DNA of 64,000 bases from Roseivirga pacifica. Its GTDB lineage: Bacteria; Bacteroidota; Bacteroidia; Cytophagales; Cyclobacteriaceae. Both the position numbers and the translations under genes were made by a program. The stretch lies in assembly GCF_900111145.1 (NCBI RefSeq), contig NZ_FOIR01000006.1:80142-144141 (forward strand), in the 5' to 3' direction. The number at the start of each line of letters is the position of its first letter. The stretch's first letter is position 1. A model generated the notes under the pieces. The model saw nothing but the letters and a program-made list of their open reading frames with translations. It was not told the DNA's origin and did no database searches. This document shows positions 54,068-63,642 of the stretch, piece by piece.

Positions 54068-54418
54068 TTACTCTTTCTGATAAGCACTAACAAGTTTAAT
54101 TGGGTGACCTGACCAAAATTCATTAGGTTTCATAAGCTTTTTACTACCTGAAATAAGTAGACTATCTCCTACTTTTAATCCATCCCAATTAAGGTTGCAA
54201 GGAGAATATTTGTATTCTTCTGTTGTTAGGAGAAAGTTCACTCCGTCAGATTCAATTTTAACTAAAAGATTTCTCACTTTTCCATCGTTTCTTCTTTGCT
54301 CAAATTCACAAGCTTCTTTCAATTTAACTTCTTTTGAATATTGACTTATACTTTCTGTTCCACTACAGCTAATAATGGTCATTAAAATAATTGCGAAAAC
54401 AACTTTAAAGCATCTCAT
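54068..54418 (-). CDS. small hypothetical lipoprotein
   Basis: 116 residues with a lipobox (VVFAIILMTIISCSGTES, Cys 18). The mature part has KEACEFEQRRNDGKVRNLLV and VNFLLTTEEYKYSPCNLNWD, then GLKVGDSLLISGSKKLMKP, a beta-rich small domain with three Cys outside the lipobox, probably paired. No family is recognised. It lies between copies 2 and 3 of the double-hairpin repeat. Confidence 0.7.
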   Translation of the reverse strand: MRCFKVVFAIILMTIISCSGTESISQYSKEVKLKEACEFEQRRNDGKVRNLLVKIESDGVNFLLTTEEYKYSPCNLNWDGLKVGDSLLISGSKKLMKPNEFWSGHPIKLVSAYQKE

Positions 54419-54490
54419 TTTTTCCTGTTCACCCTATCTCTTCTTACATTCTGAACAATCCTTTGGAATTGGTTCTTTCTTACAATTCCT

Positions 54491-54562
54491 CACTCTAGTC
54501 TTAGCGTCTCGCTGAGACTTATAACCTTTTTTGGTCTCAGGGTGACCTTAAGACCAGTGGGT
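54491..54562. repeat. double-hairpin repeat, copy 3
   Basis: It starts CACTCTAGTCTTAGCGTCTC, keeps hairpin 1 and has hairpin 2 as GGTCTCAGGGTGACCTTAAG then ACCAGTGGG. It lies 73 bp upstream of the second lipoprotein ATG. Confidence 0.8.
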
Positions 54563-54664
54563 CAAAATATACATTATTGCTCACTTGTTGAAAATAGGCG
54601 TCCACAAAATCAAAAGCATCGTCAAACAATATATATTTAAGTATGCCATTGGAGCCAAGCACTT

Positions 54665-54699
54665 GTTTGGTCTCAGCGAGACGTTAAAACCAGTAGGGT
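54665..54699. repeat. decayed fourth copy of the double-hairpin repeat (second hairpin only)
   Basis: TTTGGTCTCAGCGAGACG then TTAAAACCAGTAGGGTC corresponds to the second half of copies 1-3, with several mismatches. It lies 100 bp upstream of the large exported protein gene. Confidence 0.55.
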
Positions 54700-54799
54700 C
54701 TGATTTATTTTCTTCATGGAAATAATTAAGCAATTCTTGCTTTTAAAACAATTGAGACCTTTCTTACTACTTTGTCATCATCAACCGAATTCCTTATAA

Positions 54800-57700
54800 A
54801 TGCCCACAACTAATTTTTTAAGATTAGCCCTAGTCATAGCTATTATTCTAATCAGCATAGAAAACACTCAAGCACAGAGCGTATATCCAGAATTAACCGT
54901 CCAAGCTGAAAAGGAGGCGTACATTGATGACATGAAAGTGGATTCGGAGGGAAGAATTTATTTAGCAGGAAGAATTGACTACTACAATGGAATAAAGACG
55001 ACTAATACCGACATCAACAATATCATAAGGCTAAATGCTGATCAAAGCTATGACAACTCATTTCAAATTCCTTCTGAAATTTCGGTGAAAAATATAAGCA
55101 GCATTAAAGTTTACGATGATTTCATACTAGTCTTTACTGCAACAAATGGAAAGTATGAACTTGATATACTTAACCTAGATGGTTCTTTAAATGATCAAAT
55201 CAAATTCCCTGAAGAATTAGATTTTTTTATACATGGAGGCATATGGGATGGTAGCAATTTTTTTCTAACCGCATACTCTCAAAATATTGCCAAACTATAT
55301 AAATTCGATGCAAATGGCGATCTATCTGATGATTTTATACCAATACAAATTGATGGGTTTGGCAATGCAGATGCCATAACTCTCTTAAATGATAAAATAT
55401 ACTTCTATGGTAGCCACGATACATACGGTGAGACTTCAATAGAAACTATTTTTAGAATAAATAAAGACGGCTCCATTGATAATAGCTTTGCCGCAGGGTC
55501 AGTTGGTGAAGATTGGGATTATATTAGGACAATAAAAAAACATGGTTCCTTTCTATATGTGGTTGGATCCTTTAGCACTTTTGACGGAGTTAGTACTCCC
55601 AAAGGTGTGGTTAGACTAAACTTAGACGGAAGTGTTGACGAATCTTATACACCTCCGGTAAGTGACTTCTTTTCTATTGTTTATGACGTTACTTTTGATG
55701 AATCAGGCAATTCTTATTATGCTGGATATTATCGAGATCTGTCCTATTTTTATCGAATAATCTCTTTTAACGAAGAAGGAACTACCCGAGATGAATTCAA
55801 TGTGTTGGACTTTAAATCATCTGAACTTATATATGTTGCGAACATAGAACATCATAAAGGCAACCTATTCTTTTCATCACTATTCTACGAAACGGAAGGA
55901 ACAGACATATACAGCTTCGCAGCATTCGATGCACAAGGCTCTCTTCTTCCGAACATTCCAAAAATCACAAGAATGGCCGATATCACCTCACTAGATGTTC
56001 AAGCAGACGGTAAAGTCATTGTGAGTGGGGATTTTCGTTTGATAAATAAAACCCTCTCCCCCCTTATTTCCAGATTAAACACAGACTTTTCACTTGATGA
56101 AACATTCAATATGAGTTATGACTTTAACCACTACAGCCGAAACTCTGTATCAGAAGTGTATGTGCAACCCGATGGTAAAATTCTCATCGGGGGAAGTATA
56201 CGGCAAGAAAAGGGTGAAACATGGTCTATAACCAGGGTTAATTCTGATGGGAGTATTGATGAAGATTTCGCGGGAAATACAGGTCGCATTTATACTTCAG
56301 AGGCTATTGAAAAAATAGTTCAATTAGATAATGGAAAGATTTTTATAGCGGGTAGCACTTTCTATTCACCAATAGGGGAAAAAAATATCGTTCTCTTAAA
56401 TCAAGATGGTACACTTGACGAAACGTTTGATGCCCCCCTCCTATCTTCAAACTCAGCAAAAATCAGCGACTTTATTGTTGAGGATGACGGCTCCGTAATC
56501 ATTACTGGTATGGTAACCAACAGTTCTTACCAGCGACAAAGCTTTCTTAATAAGCTTCTTTCAGATGGCACAGTTTCAGGTAACTTTATATCCTCAACAA
56601 CTTTACCGTTTGAAGCACTTTCTTTAATAAAAACTGAATCAAGAATTATCTTGGGAGTTAGAAATAATTCTGGCGGCAACCCTGCCACAGACGAAGAATT
56701 TGTTCACCAATTTGACTTAAATGGCAACTTGATTGATAACACTTCAATTGGACTACTTGCCGAGCTTACAATACTTCCAGTGAACCATTTTGGGTTTGCA
56801 AGTGACTTCATAACCACTCCAGACAATGATATAATAATTTCAGGTGGTTTTAAGAAGGTTAATTCAAGTGACCATTCTGGTCTAGTAAAAATTAGCCTTG
56901 ATGGAGCTCTTGATGAATCATTTAATGTAAATGTTAACGGTGTCTTAAATGGAATAAAACAGATTGATGAGCAGAACGCATATATTTTTGGTTCGTTTAG
57001 AGATATAACCAACAAGCCCATAACAGGTGTTGCAAAAATTAAATTAACTAACAGCGCTCCAGTAATTAATGGAATGAATGAATCCTTTGTAATTAAGGAA
57101 GACAACGATCTACCAATTACTAAAGATGCTCTCAATATTTATGATGCTGAAAACGAATTAGAAGAACTTATACTTTCTATCAAAGAAGGCGACAACTACA
57201 CTTTCAATGGACTTACCATAACTCCTGATCAAGACTTTTTCGGTACATTGACCATACCTGTAGTGGCTAGCGATGGAGAAGAAGAAAGCGAACCTTTTAA
57301 CGTTGAGGTTATTGTTACTCCTGTTAACGATGCTCCTATTGTTGACAGCTTTGAAGCTGAGTTCAGCACCGAAGAGGATACTTCATTTGAACTATCCATC
57401 AACCAATTTACTGTCACAGATGTTGATAATGATTTCCCTGTTGATCATACGTTGACCCTTCAAGAAGGTGACAACTACTCTTTCGATGGACTTACCATAA
57501 CGCCTGCTCAAGATTTCTATGGCACATTGACAGTGCCTGTTATAGCCAATGACGGGGAAGATGACAGTGAACCTTTCAATATCGTAATTGAAGTAACTCC
57601 TGTTAATGACGCCCCTTTTATTGAAAGCTCTGAGGCGGAGTTCAGCACCGAAGAGGATACTTCCTTTGATATATCCATCAACCAATTTACTATCACGGAT

Positions 57701-59281
57701 GTTGATAATGATTTTCCAGCTGATCATACGCTAGCAATTCAAGAAGGTGAAGACTATACTTTTGATGGGTTGACCGTAACTCCGGCACAAGAATTCTTTG
57801 GAACACTGACCATTCCGGTAATAGCTAGCGATGGGGAAGACTACAGTGAACCTTTCAACATTGAACTAGAAGTACTACCAATTAATGATGAACCAATTCT
57901 TGAGAGTTTTGAGGCAACAGTTAGTACAGAAGAAGATACTTCTTTTGAGTTATCTATAGACCAGTTTACGGCCACTGATGTTGATAATGACTTCCCTAAT
58001 GATCACGCGCTAGTAATTCAAGAAGGTGAAGACTATACTTTTGATGGGTTAACCGTAACTCCAGCACAAGACTTCTTTGGAACACTGACCATTCCGGTAA
58101 TAGCTAGCGATGGGGAAGACTACAGTGAACCTTTCAACATTGAACTAGAAGTACTACCAATTAATGATGTACCAATTCTTGAGAGTTTTGAGGCAACAGT
58201 TAGTACAGAAGAAGATACTTCTTTTGACCTATCCATCAACCATTTTACTGTCACAGATGTTGATAATGTTTTCCCAGCTGATCATACGCTAGTAATTCAA
58301 GAAGGTGAGAACTACACATTTGACAAACTAACCATCACCCCTGCTCAAGACTTCTATGGCACATTAACAGTGCCTGTAATAGCCAACGATGGAGAAGATG
58401 ATAGCGAACCTTTCAATATTGAAATAGAAGTACTGCCAATTAACGATGCACCTATTCTTGAGAGCTTTGAGGCAACAGTTAACACAGAAGAAGATACTTC
58501 TTTTGAGTTATCTATAGACCAGTTTACGGCCACTGATGTTGACAACGACTTCCCTAATGATCACGCGCTAGTAATTCAAGAAGGTGAAGACTATACTTTT
58601 GATGGGTTAACCATAACTCCGGCACAAGACTTCTTTGGAACACTGGCCGTAAACGTAATAATTCAAGATACAGATCAGGCTAACTCCGCAGTTTTTGAAG
58701 CATCAGTTTCCGTAACCGCAGTAAACGATGCACCAATAATTGAAGGCACAACGCTCAACACTACTATTGACAGCGAAACATCTGTAGAAATAACACTTGC
58801 CGATTTAACCGTGACAGATGTGGATAACGACTATCCAACCGACTTCACCTTGACTGTACAAGAAGGCGACAACTACACTCTTAATGGCACCACGGTAACT
58901 CCAACCATCGATTTTGTTGGCTCATTAGCGGTTAACGTATCCGTGAATGATGGCGAAACCAATAGTAACACATTTGAAATAGCTTTTACAGTTACCGAGG
59001 TTACCTCCATAGACCTTTCTGAAGTATCGAGCAAACTGGGGCTTCATCCGAACCCATCTACTGACGAAATAACAATTTCCCTTGAAAATGAAGTTTATGC
59101 GCCTGTAAGCATTACAATGGTAAATAAGGACGGAAAAGTAATATATCAAGTAAATAAGGCTAAGAATGGTCTGAGTTTCGAGCATACCATTCAAACCTCT
59201 TTATACGCTTCAGGACTATACTTTATCCGAGTCGCTCAGGATCAAAAGTACCGTAGCATTTTAAAAGCTATAATAAGATAA
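54800..59281 (+). CDS. large T9SS-exported protein: delta-60 repeats, seven tandem cadherin-like/Ig repeats, Por-type sorting domain
   Basis: 1493 residues. It has a signal peptide (LALVIAIILISIENTQA). Residues ~30-750 hold beta-propeller-like delta-60 repeats (LNTDFSLDETFN, VQPDGKILIGGSI, RVNSDGSIDEDFAGN). Residues ~752-1400 are seven ~93-residue repeats with EEDTSFELSINQFT, VTDVDNDFP and FYGTLTVPVIANDGE, tandem-95/cadherin-like modules rich in Asp for calcium binding. Residues ~1407-1493 are a type IX sorting domain (LGLHPNPSTDEITISLENEV, LYASGLYFIRVAQDQKYRSI). It is predicted to be secreted and surface-anchored, acting in adhesion or surface interaction. Neighbouring repeats are nearly identical at DNA level. 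Confidence 0.9.
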   Translation: MPTTNFLRLALVIAIILISIENTQAQSVYPELTVQAEKEAYIDDMKVDSEGRIYLAGRIDYYNGIKTTNTDINNIIRLNADQSYDNSFQIPSEISVKNISSIKVYDDFILVFTATNGKYELDILNLDGSLNDQIKFPEELDFFIHGGIWDGSNFFLTAYSQNIAKLYKFDANGDLSDDFIPIQIDGFGNADAITLLNDKIYFYGSHDTYGETSIETIFRINKDGSIDNSFAAGSVGEDWDYIRTIKKHGSFLYVVGSFSTFDGVSTPKGVVRLNLDGSVDESYTPPVSDFFSIVYDVTFDESGNSYYAGYYRDLSYFYRIISFNEEGTTRDEFNVLDFKSSELIYVANIEHHKGNLFFSSLFYETEGTDIYSFAAFDAQGSLLPNIPKITRMADITSLDVQADGKVIVSGDFRLINKTLSPLISRLNTDFSLDETFNMSYDFNHYSRNSVSEVYVQPDGKILIGGSIRQEKGETWSITRVNSDGSIDEDFAGNTGRIYTSEAIEKIVQLDNGKIFIAGSTFYSPIGEKNIVLLNQDGTLDETFDAPLLSSNSAKISDFIVEDDGSVIITGMVTNSSYQRQSFLNKLLSDGTVSGNFISSTTLPFEALSLIKTESRIILGVRNNSGGNPATDEEFVHQFDLNGNLIDNTSIGLLAELTILPVNHFGFASDFITTPDNDIIISGGFKKVNSSDHSGLVKISLDGALDESFNVNVNGVLNGIKQIDEQNAYIFGSFRDITNKPITGVAKIKLTNSAPVINGMNESFVIKEDNDLPITKDALNIYDAENELEELILSIKEGDNYTFNGLTITPDQDFFGTLTIPVVASDGEEESEPFNVEVIVTPVNDAPIVDSFEAEFSTEEDTSFELSINQFTVTDVDNDFPVDHTLTLQEGDNYSFDGLTITPAQDFYGTLTVPVIANDGEDDSEPFNIVIEVTPVNDAPFIESSEAEFSTEEDTSFDISINQFTITDVDNDFPADHTLAIQEGEDYTFDGLTVTPAQEFFGTLTIPVIASDGEDYSEPFNIELEVLPINDEPILESFEATVSTEEDTSFELSIDQFTATDVDNDFPNDHALVIQEGEDYTFDGLTVTPAQDFFGTLTIPVIASDGEDYSEPFNIELEVLPINDVPILESFEATVSTEEDTSFDLSINHFTVTDVDNVFPADHTLVIQEGENYTFDKLTITPAQDFYGTLTVPVIANDGEDDSEPFNIEIEVLPINDAPILESFEATVNTEEDTSFELSIDQFTATDVDNDFPNDHALVIQEGEDYTFDGLTITPAQDFFGTLAVNVIIQDTDQANSAVFEASVSVTAVNDAPIIEGTTLNTTIDSETSVEITLADLTVTDVDNDYPTDFTLTVQEGDNYTLNGTTVTPTIDFVGSLAVNVSVNDGETNSNTFEIAFTVTEVTSIDLSEVSSKLGLHPNPSTDEITISLENEVYAPVSITMVNKDGKVIYQVNKAKNGLSFEHTIQTSLYASGLYFIRVAQDQKYRSILKAIIR

Positions 59282-59283
59282 TC

Positions 59284-59310
59284 AAAAGGGCTACACTAGT
59301 AGCCTTTTTT
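59284..59310 (+). terminator. rho-independent terminator
   Basis: The stem GGCTAC (59289-59294) pairs with GTAGCC (59299-59304), extended by A/T pairs on the outside, with TTTTTT following. It begins right after the stop of the large exported protein. Confidence 0.75.
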
Positions 59311-59350
59311 ATTCTCCTCATCACATAGGAATGATTATGTTTGTAGCAAT

Positions 59351-60403
59351 ATGAGTACTCAAAAGTCGAAAAACCTACGGAACATCTGGTACCTGGCTTG
59401 TCACAGCAGCGCCCTAAAGCAAGGCGAAACGATTGAGAAGGAGATTGATGGAGAGAAGATTTGCTTTGGCCGAGACAAAGATGGGAAGGTCTTTGCACTC
59501 AAAAATCAGTGCCCTCACCGTGGCATCCCGCTGACCTACGGAAATTTTGACGGCTGCGAAATTGAGTGCTGCTATCACGGTTGGCGTTTTAAGCCCGATG
59601 GAGTTTGCTCCAAAATACCGGCACTTCCTCCTCAGTCATCACTAGATGTTTCAAAGATCAGGGCTCCATATTATCTGCTCAAAGAAATTCATGGTCTAGT
59701 GCTTATTTACTTACCTAAAGACATGCGTAAGCCTGAGGACTTTGATGAAAGCTTGATGCCTCAGTTTCCACTTAAGGAAGATCAGAAGTTTGATTTGGTA
59801 ACAGCCAAGCGCATGGATTGCGGACTGGACCATTCGGTTATTGGTCTAATTGACCCAGCACACGTTCCTTTTGTACACCAATCTTGGTTTTTCAGAAAGA
59901 AGACTAACCTGAAGTTGAAGACAAAGAACTTCGCACCATCGCACTTAGGTTTCACTATGGTTAGGCACGAGCCTTCAAAAAACTCTGCGGCCTATAAAAT
60001 CCTAAAGAAAGAGCAAACCACTGAAATCAGTTTTCAAATCCCTGGTATTCGGATTGAACACATTAAAGTTGGCGAAAACGACATTGTGATCATGACTACC
60101 CTGACCCCGGTAAATGAACACGAAACGGAGCTTACGCAATTCATTTATACAGACATAAAGTGGTTTAAACCACTTAAACCTGTCTTCTACAAGTTTGCTG
60201 AAACCTTTATTCAACAAGATGTTGATGTATTTAAAAAGTTGAAAGAAGGTTTGAATAACAACCCACCATTAATGCTTATGGGCGACCCCGACATGCAAGC
60301 AAAATGGTACAATGCCATTCGTATACGTTATGAAAAGTGCCAAGAGGAAAAAATTCCTTTCGAAAATCCGATAAAAGCACAAACATTATACTGGCAGACT
60401 TAA
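59351..60403 (+). CDS. Rieske [2Fe-2S] non-haem iron oxygenase, alpha-subunit type
   Basis: 350 residues. The N-terminal Rieske domain has C54-P-H56 (QCPHRGIPLTYG) and CCYH at 73-76 (ECCYHGWRFKPDG). The catalytic domain starts around 155 with MDCGLDHSVIGLIDPAHVPF and VH, where His 171 and His 176 are likely mononuclear iron ligands. The NIWYLACHSS start and the overall length resemble vanillate demethylase or pheophorbide oxygenase-type monooxygenases. No reductase or ferredoxin gene is adjacent, so electrons come from elsewhere. The substrate is unknown. Confidence 0.87.
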   Translation: MSTQKSKNLRNIWYLACHSSALKQGETIEKEIDGEKICFGRDKDGKVFALKNQCPHRGIPLTYGNFDGCEIECCYHGWRFKPDGVCSKIPALPPQSSLDVSKIRAPYYLLKEIHGLVLIYLPKDMRKPEDFDESLMPQFPLKEDQKFDLVTAKRMDCGLDHSVIGLIDPAHVPFVHQSWFFRKKTNLKLKTKNFAPSHLGFTMVRHEPSKNSAAYKILKKEQTTEISFQIPGIRIEHIKVGENDIVIMTTLTPVNEHETELTQFIYTDIKWFKPLKPVFYKFAETFIQQDVDVFKKLKEGLNNNPPLMLMGDPDMQAKWYNAIRIRYEKCQEEKIPFENPIKAQTLYWQT

Positions 60404-60426
60404 CTGTTATTATTAATTTTAGAATT

Positions 60427-60996
60427 ATGTGTAAAAAAATATTCTTTTTAATTCTACCTGCAATCGTTTTCTTGGCATGTAGTGGAGACGATGGCCCAGG
60501 TATAACCCAAGAGCAGCGAGAGCTAGAAATGGGCTATGAGGGCAGCGATGTTTATTCCTTTGGACTTACCGCCCCAATTACCACAAACAACGACAACGTT
60601 CATAGTTGGACGCTATCCCTTGATGTAAATGTAGATGGTGAAGACGATGTGGAAATAAGAGCCTACCAAGAGTTTAATGGAGATAAAGGACTCACCCTAG
60701 AATCATTAAATGGAACCACCACTTTTTCGGTAGATGGAGATGGTGACATTCTACCAAAGGAAGCAGGAGTAAAAGTAAGTATCGACTCTGAAACTTGGGG
60801 AGGCGCCAATAGCGTATTACCACTTGCTGTTTCTACCGGGGGAACTACCACCGGCCTATGGAATGGCTTAACAAGTCACTACGTTGCCGTAAAGATCGAC
60901 ATTAACAACAACCGTTTCTTAGCTTGGATTGAGTTTACCGTAACAGACTACGACAACCACAGCTTCCATAACTTTGTGCTAAAATCGGTACCTTAA
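60427..60996 (+). CDS. hypothetical lipoprotein
   Basis: 189 residues from ATG 60427; an upstream ATG at 60337 lies inside the oxygenase gene. The lipobox is LPAIVFLACSGDDG (Cys 17). The mature part is beta-rich (SFGLTAPITTNNDNVHSWTL, DVNVDGEDDVEIRAYQEFNG, HYVAVKIDINNNRFLAWIEF), probably a jelly-roll-like domain. No family is recognised. Its stop region overlaps the convergent MmcQ-like gene by 4 bp. Confidence 0.75.
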   Translation: MCKKIFFLILPAIVFLACSGDDGPGITQEQRELEMGYEGSDVYSFGLTAPITTNNDNVHSWTLSLDVNVDGEDDVEIRAYQEFNGDKGLTLESLNGTTTFSVDGDGDILPKEAGVKVSIDSETWGGANSVLPLAVSTGGTTTGLWNGLTSHYVAVKIDINNNRFLAWIEFTVTDYDNHSFHNFVLKSVP

Positions 60997-61346
60997 ATCA
61001 GGCCATTTTCGACCTTTACTTTTTTAGGAAGACTTTTAACTACGAGCTCATAGGAATGATCTGTGAGCTCTTTTAATAGCTTTTCGGATACGCGATTATC
61101 TGTAAAGACAGAGTTCCAATGCGTTTTATTCATGTGCCAACCAGGCTTAATGCCTTCGTTTTGTTCACGAAGTTCAGCAGCGCGCTCAGGGTCACATTTT
61201 AGGTTTACATATTCGAATGAATCGATGCCGGTAAGCGCGAACATTTTCCCGTAACATTTGAACACTAAAGTATCGGGTCCGAAAGGAGTTTCTTCAGAAG
61301 TTCCTGGTTTAGAAAGGCAGTATTCCCGATACTCGTCTATATACAT
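60993..61346 (-). CDS. MmcQ/YjbR-family protein
   Basis: 117 residues from the ATG at 61346 (YIDEYREYCLSKPGTSEETP); an ATG at 61373 would overlap the upstream gene by 23 bp. The family hallmarks are present: FGPDTLVFKCYGKMFALTGI, VNLKCDPERAAELREQNEGI, PGWHMNKTHWNSVF. MmcQ/YjbR proteins have a CyaY-like fold with double-wing features and unknown biochemical function; DNA binding has been suggested. It is 4 bp after the small membrane protein gene, so likely co-transcribed with it and with ispG. Confidence 0.87.
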   Translation of the reverse strand: MYIDEYREYCLSKPGTSEETPFGPDTLVFKCYGKMFALTGIDSFEYVNLKCDPERAAELREQNEGIKPGWHMNKTHWNSVFTDNRVSEKLLKELTDHSYELVVKSLPKKVKVENGLI

Positions 61347-61350
61347 ATTA

Positions 61351-61572
61351 TTAGCGCGTAAAGTAGCGAGCAATCATTACGGTAAGGGCAATTAAGAACA
61401 TAATGATGGATATTTTATTTATGCCATGCATTACTCTTAGGTTGAAGTTTGGTCTGTTGTTAGGGTCTTTCTTTCTAAAGAAATAACCCAAAACAGGACT
61501 AAAATCGAAGGCCTCTTTTGCCGATAGCTTTACCTTCTCCCCTCTTTCATTTTTTTCTTTATCATCAACCAT
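61351..61572 (-). CDS. small membrane protein of unknown function
   Basis: 73 residues. A charged N-terminus (VDDKEKNERGEKVKLSAKEA) and the block FDFSPVLGYFFRKKDPNNRP precede one C-terminal membrane helix (ISIIMFLIALTVMIARYF). Similar small proteins are common in Cytophagales and uncharacterised. It lies 10 bp after the ispG stop and 4 bp before the MmcQ-like gene, which supports a real gene in a three-gene unit. Confidence 0.72.
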   Translation of the reverse strand: MVDDKEKNERGEKVKLSAKEAFDFSPVLGYFFRKKDPNNRPNFNLRVMHGINKISIIMFLIALTVMIARYFTR

Positions 61573-61582
61573 AGCTCAAAAT

Positions 61583-63571
61583 TTAATTTTCAAAACGTTC
61601 AACCAACTCAGGCTCTAACCATTTGCCGTCTGTGCGTATAATTTCAATCAGTTCGTCAACAGCTTGTGCGGAAGGCACTCCTCGTTTCACAACTTCTTGT
61701 CCACGATACAAAGTGATTTTACCTCTACCCGAACCAACATAGCCATAGTCGGCATCGGCCATTTCGCCTGGTCCGTTTACAATGCAGCCCATAATCCCGA
61801 TCTTTACTCCTTTGAGGTGATCGGTACGTTTACGAATCATTGCGGTGGTTTCTTGCAGATCGAAAAGGGTTCTGCCACAGCTTGGGCACGAGATATATTC
61901 CGTTTTGGTCATTCTGGTTCTACCTGCTTGTAGAATACCAAATGCCGTTTCGTTCTTTAATTTCGCCTCCTTCAGGTAGGCTTCTTTGTTCGCGTTATTC
62001 GCCACCTGAAGCATTACTCCATCACCAAAACCATCCACTATTAAGCCGCCAATATCCGTTGAAGCGTCTATCAGCAATTGCTCTTCGTCTGTAACATCAT
62101 AAGGGCGAACAATCACCACTGGGCAGCGAAGTTTTCTTTCCACTAATTCGTAAAAGAACCTTCTCATGGCCGGCATGGCATGGGCATTGTCTGTTTCTAG
62201 CAATACCACAATGTTATCGGCTTCCAGAACAGCCAGCACAGCCTCATTGATATCAGCCGCATTCAACCTTAAAAAGTTGAGTTCATCAGAGCAGTTTTCT
62301 GCTTCGGCCAACTCGGCAAAAGTATAAACAGGGAAACGACTGCTTTTATCATCCAGCGTATTCCATGCATTATAATTCACCAACTCTTTCAGGCCATTTG
62401 GCAACATAAAAGGAATCACCTTATCGCCCGAATAGACATAGTCAGCACCCTGATCGTTCATGCGCCATTTATCGGGTTCTGGCAAATAGAAATGTCCGAT
62501 TGCCTTCAGGTCTTTAACCTCCACTGCGTTTAATTGACTCAAGTCAGCGATTACGCGTGGCACATTTAAATCACCAAAATTCAGTACCTCTAAAGAGTCT
62601 CTTTTATGGTATTGAAATGGATCGATAGGAATTTCTTCTATTGGTTCGATAGCAGCATGCCCCGCCCTATCCGCATACCTTTCAATAAGCTTGCGTGCTA
62701 CGGGAGCTTCATACTCTGGTGCCTCGGTTAGGGACACACGAACGGTATCGCCCAAACCATCTTCTAAAAGCGTACCGATACCCACTGCCGATTTAATTCG
62801 GCCATCTTCAGCCTCGCCTGCCTCGGTTACCCCAAGGTGCAAAGGATAAGGCTTCAGCCCTTCTTCATCGAGCTTTTGTGCCAGCAAACGGTAAGCTTCT
62901 ACCATTACCTGCGCATTGCTCGACTTCATGGAAAGCACAATTTGGTCGTAGTTCAGGTCTTCGCAAATACGCAAAAACTCTAGGGCCGATTCTACCATTC
63001 CCAAAGCCGTATCGCCATAGCGGCTCATAATACGGTCAGACAGCGATCCGTGATTGGTGCCAATACGCATAGCCGTACCATGCTTTTTGCATAATTCAAC
63101 TAGCGGAGTAAAACGCTCTCTAATTCTTTCTAGCTCTTCTTGATATGTCTCATCAGTATATTCAATCGACTCGAAGCGCTTTTTATCGGCAAAATTACCT
63201 GGATTAATCCTTACCTTCTCTACAATTTGAGCCGCTAGCTCTGCCGCATTTGGGGTAAAGTGAATGTCGGCCACCAAAGGCACGTTACAGCCACGCTTTC
63301 TAAGTTCGGCTTTGATGTTACGAAGGTTTTCTGCCTCTTTAAGACTTGGTGCAGTAATGCGAACCAACTCACAGCCAGACTCCACCATACGGAGGGTTTC
63401 CTCCACAGTGCCCATGGTATCCATGGTATCAACGGTGGTCATAGACTGAACCACAATTGGATTGTCTCCGCCAATTACCACATCGCCCACACGCACAGGA
63501 ATGGTCTTTCTGCGGCTATATTCAACCGGACTGTTACAATATTTTTTTGCTGAAGCTAAGGTAATTTCCAT
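61583..63571 (-). CDS. ispG: (E)-4-hydroxy-3-methylbut-2-enyl-diphosphate synthase, long form
   Basis: 662 residues. The N-terminal TIM barrel has PVRVGDVVIGGDNPIVVQSM, MVESGCELVRITAPSLKEA and VRINPGNFADKK. A central ~250-residue insertion domain (about 300-550) marks the long type found in Bacteroidota, Chlamydiae and plants. The C-terminal [4Fe-4S] domain has SCPSCGRTLFDLQETT near 560 and GIMGCIVNGPGEMADADYGY near 594, giving three Cys. It converts MEcPP to HMBPP in the non-mevalonate isoprenoid pathway, which also feeds the carotenoid step encoded at 48321. It heads a likely unit with the two small genes downstream. Confidence 0.94.
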   Translation of the reverse strand: MEITLASAKKYCNSPVEYSRRKTIPVRVGDVVIGGDNPIVVQSMTTVDTMDTMGTVEETLRMVESGCELVRITAPSLKEAENLRNIKAELRKRGCNVPLVADIHFTPNAAELAAQIVEKVRINPGNFADKKRFESIEYTDETYQEELERIRERFTPLVELCKKHGTAMRIGTNHGSLSDRIMSRYGDTALGMVESALEFLRICEDLNYDQIVLSMKSSNAQVMVEAYRLLAQKLDEEGLKPYPLHLGVTEAGEAEDGRIKSAVGIGTLLEDGLGDTVRVSLTEAPEYEAPVARKLIERYADRAGHAAIEPIEEIPIDPFQYHKRDSLEVLNFGDLNVPRVIADLSQLNAVEVKDLKAIGHFYLPEPDKWRMNDQGADYVYSGDKVIPFMLPNGLKELVNYNAWNTLDDKSSRFPVYTFAELAEAENCSDELNFLRLNAADINEAVLAVLEADNIVVLLETDNAHAMPAMRRFFYELVERKLRCPVVIVRPYDVTDEEQLLIDASTDIGGLIVDGFGDGVMLQVANNANKEAYLKEAKLKNETAFGILQAGRTRMTKTEYISCPSCGRTLFDLQETTAMIRKRTDHLKGVKIGIMGCIVNGPGEMADADYGYVGSGRGKITLYRGQEVVKRGVPSAQAVDELIEIIRTDGKWLEPELVERFEN

Positions 63572-63642
63572 GTACTTTTTGCTTGCCTCAAAGGTAACTT
63601 GAAATGAGTGAAATTGTTAGTAATGACGAAAGGAACTTATGT

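Noticed and set aside
53415..54699. Possible CRISPR array
   Set aside because: Repeats are ~70 bp with spacings of ~500 bp holding genes; no short regular spacers and no cas genes.
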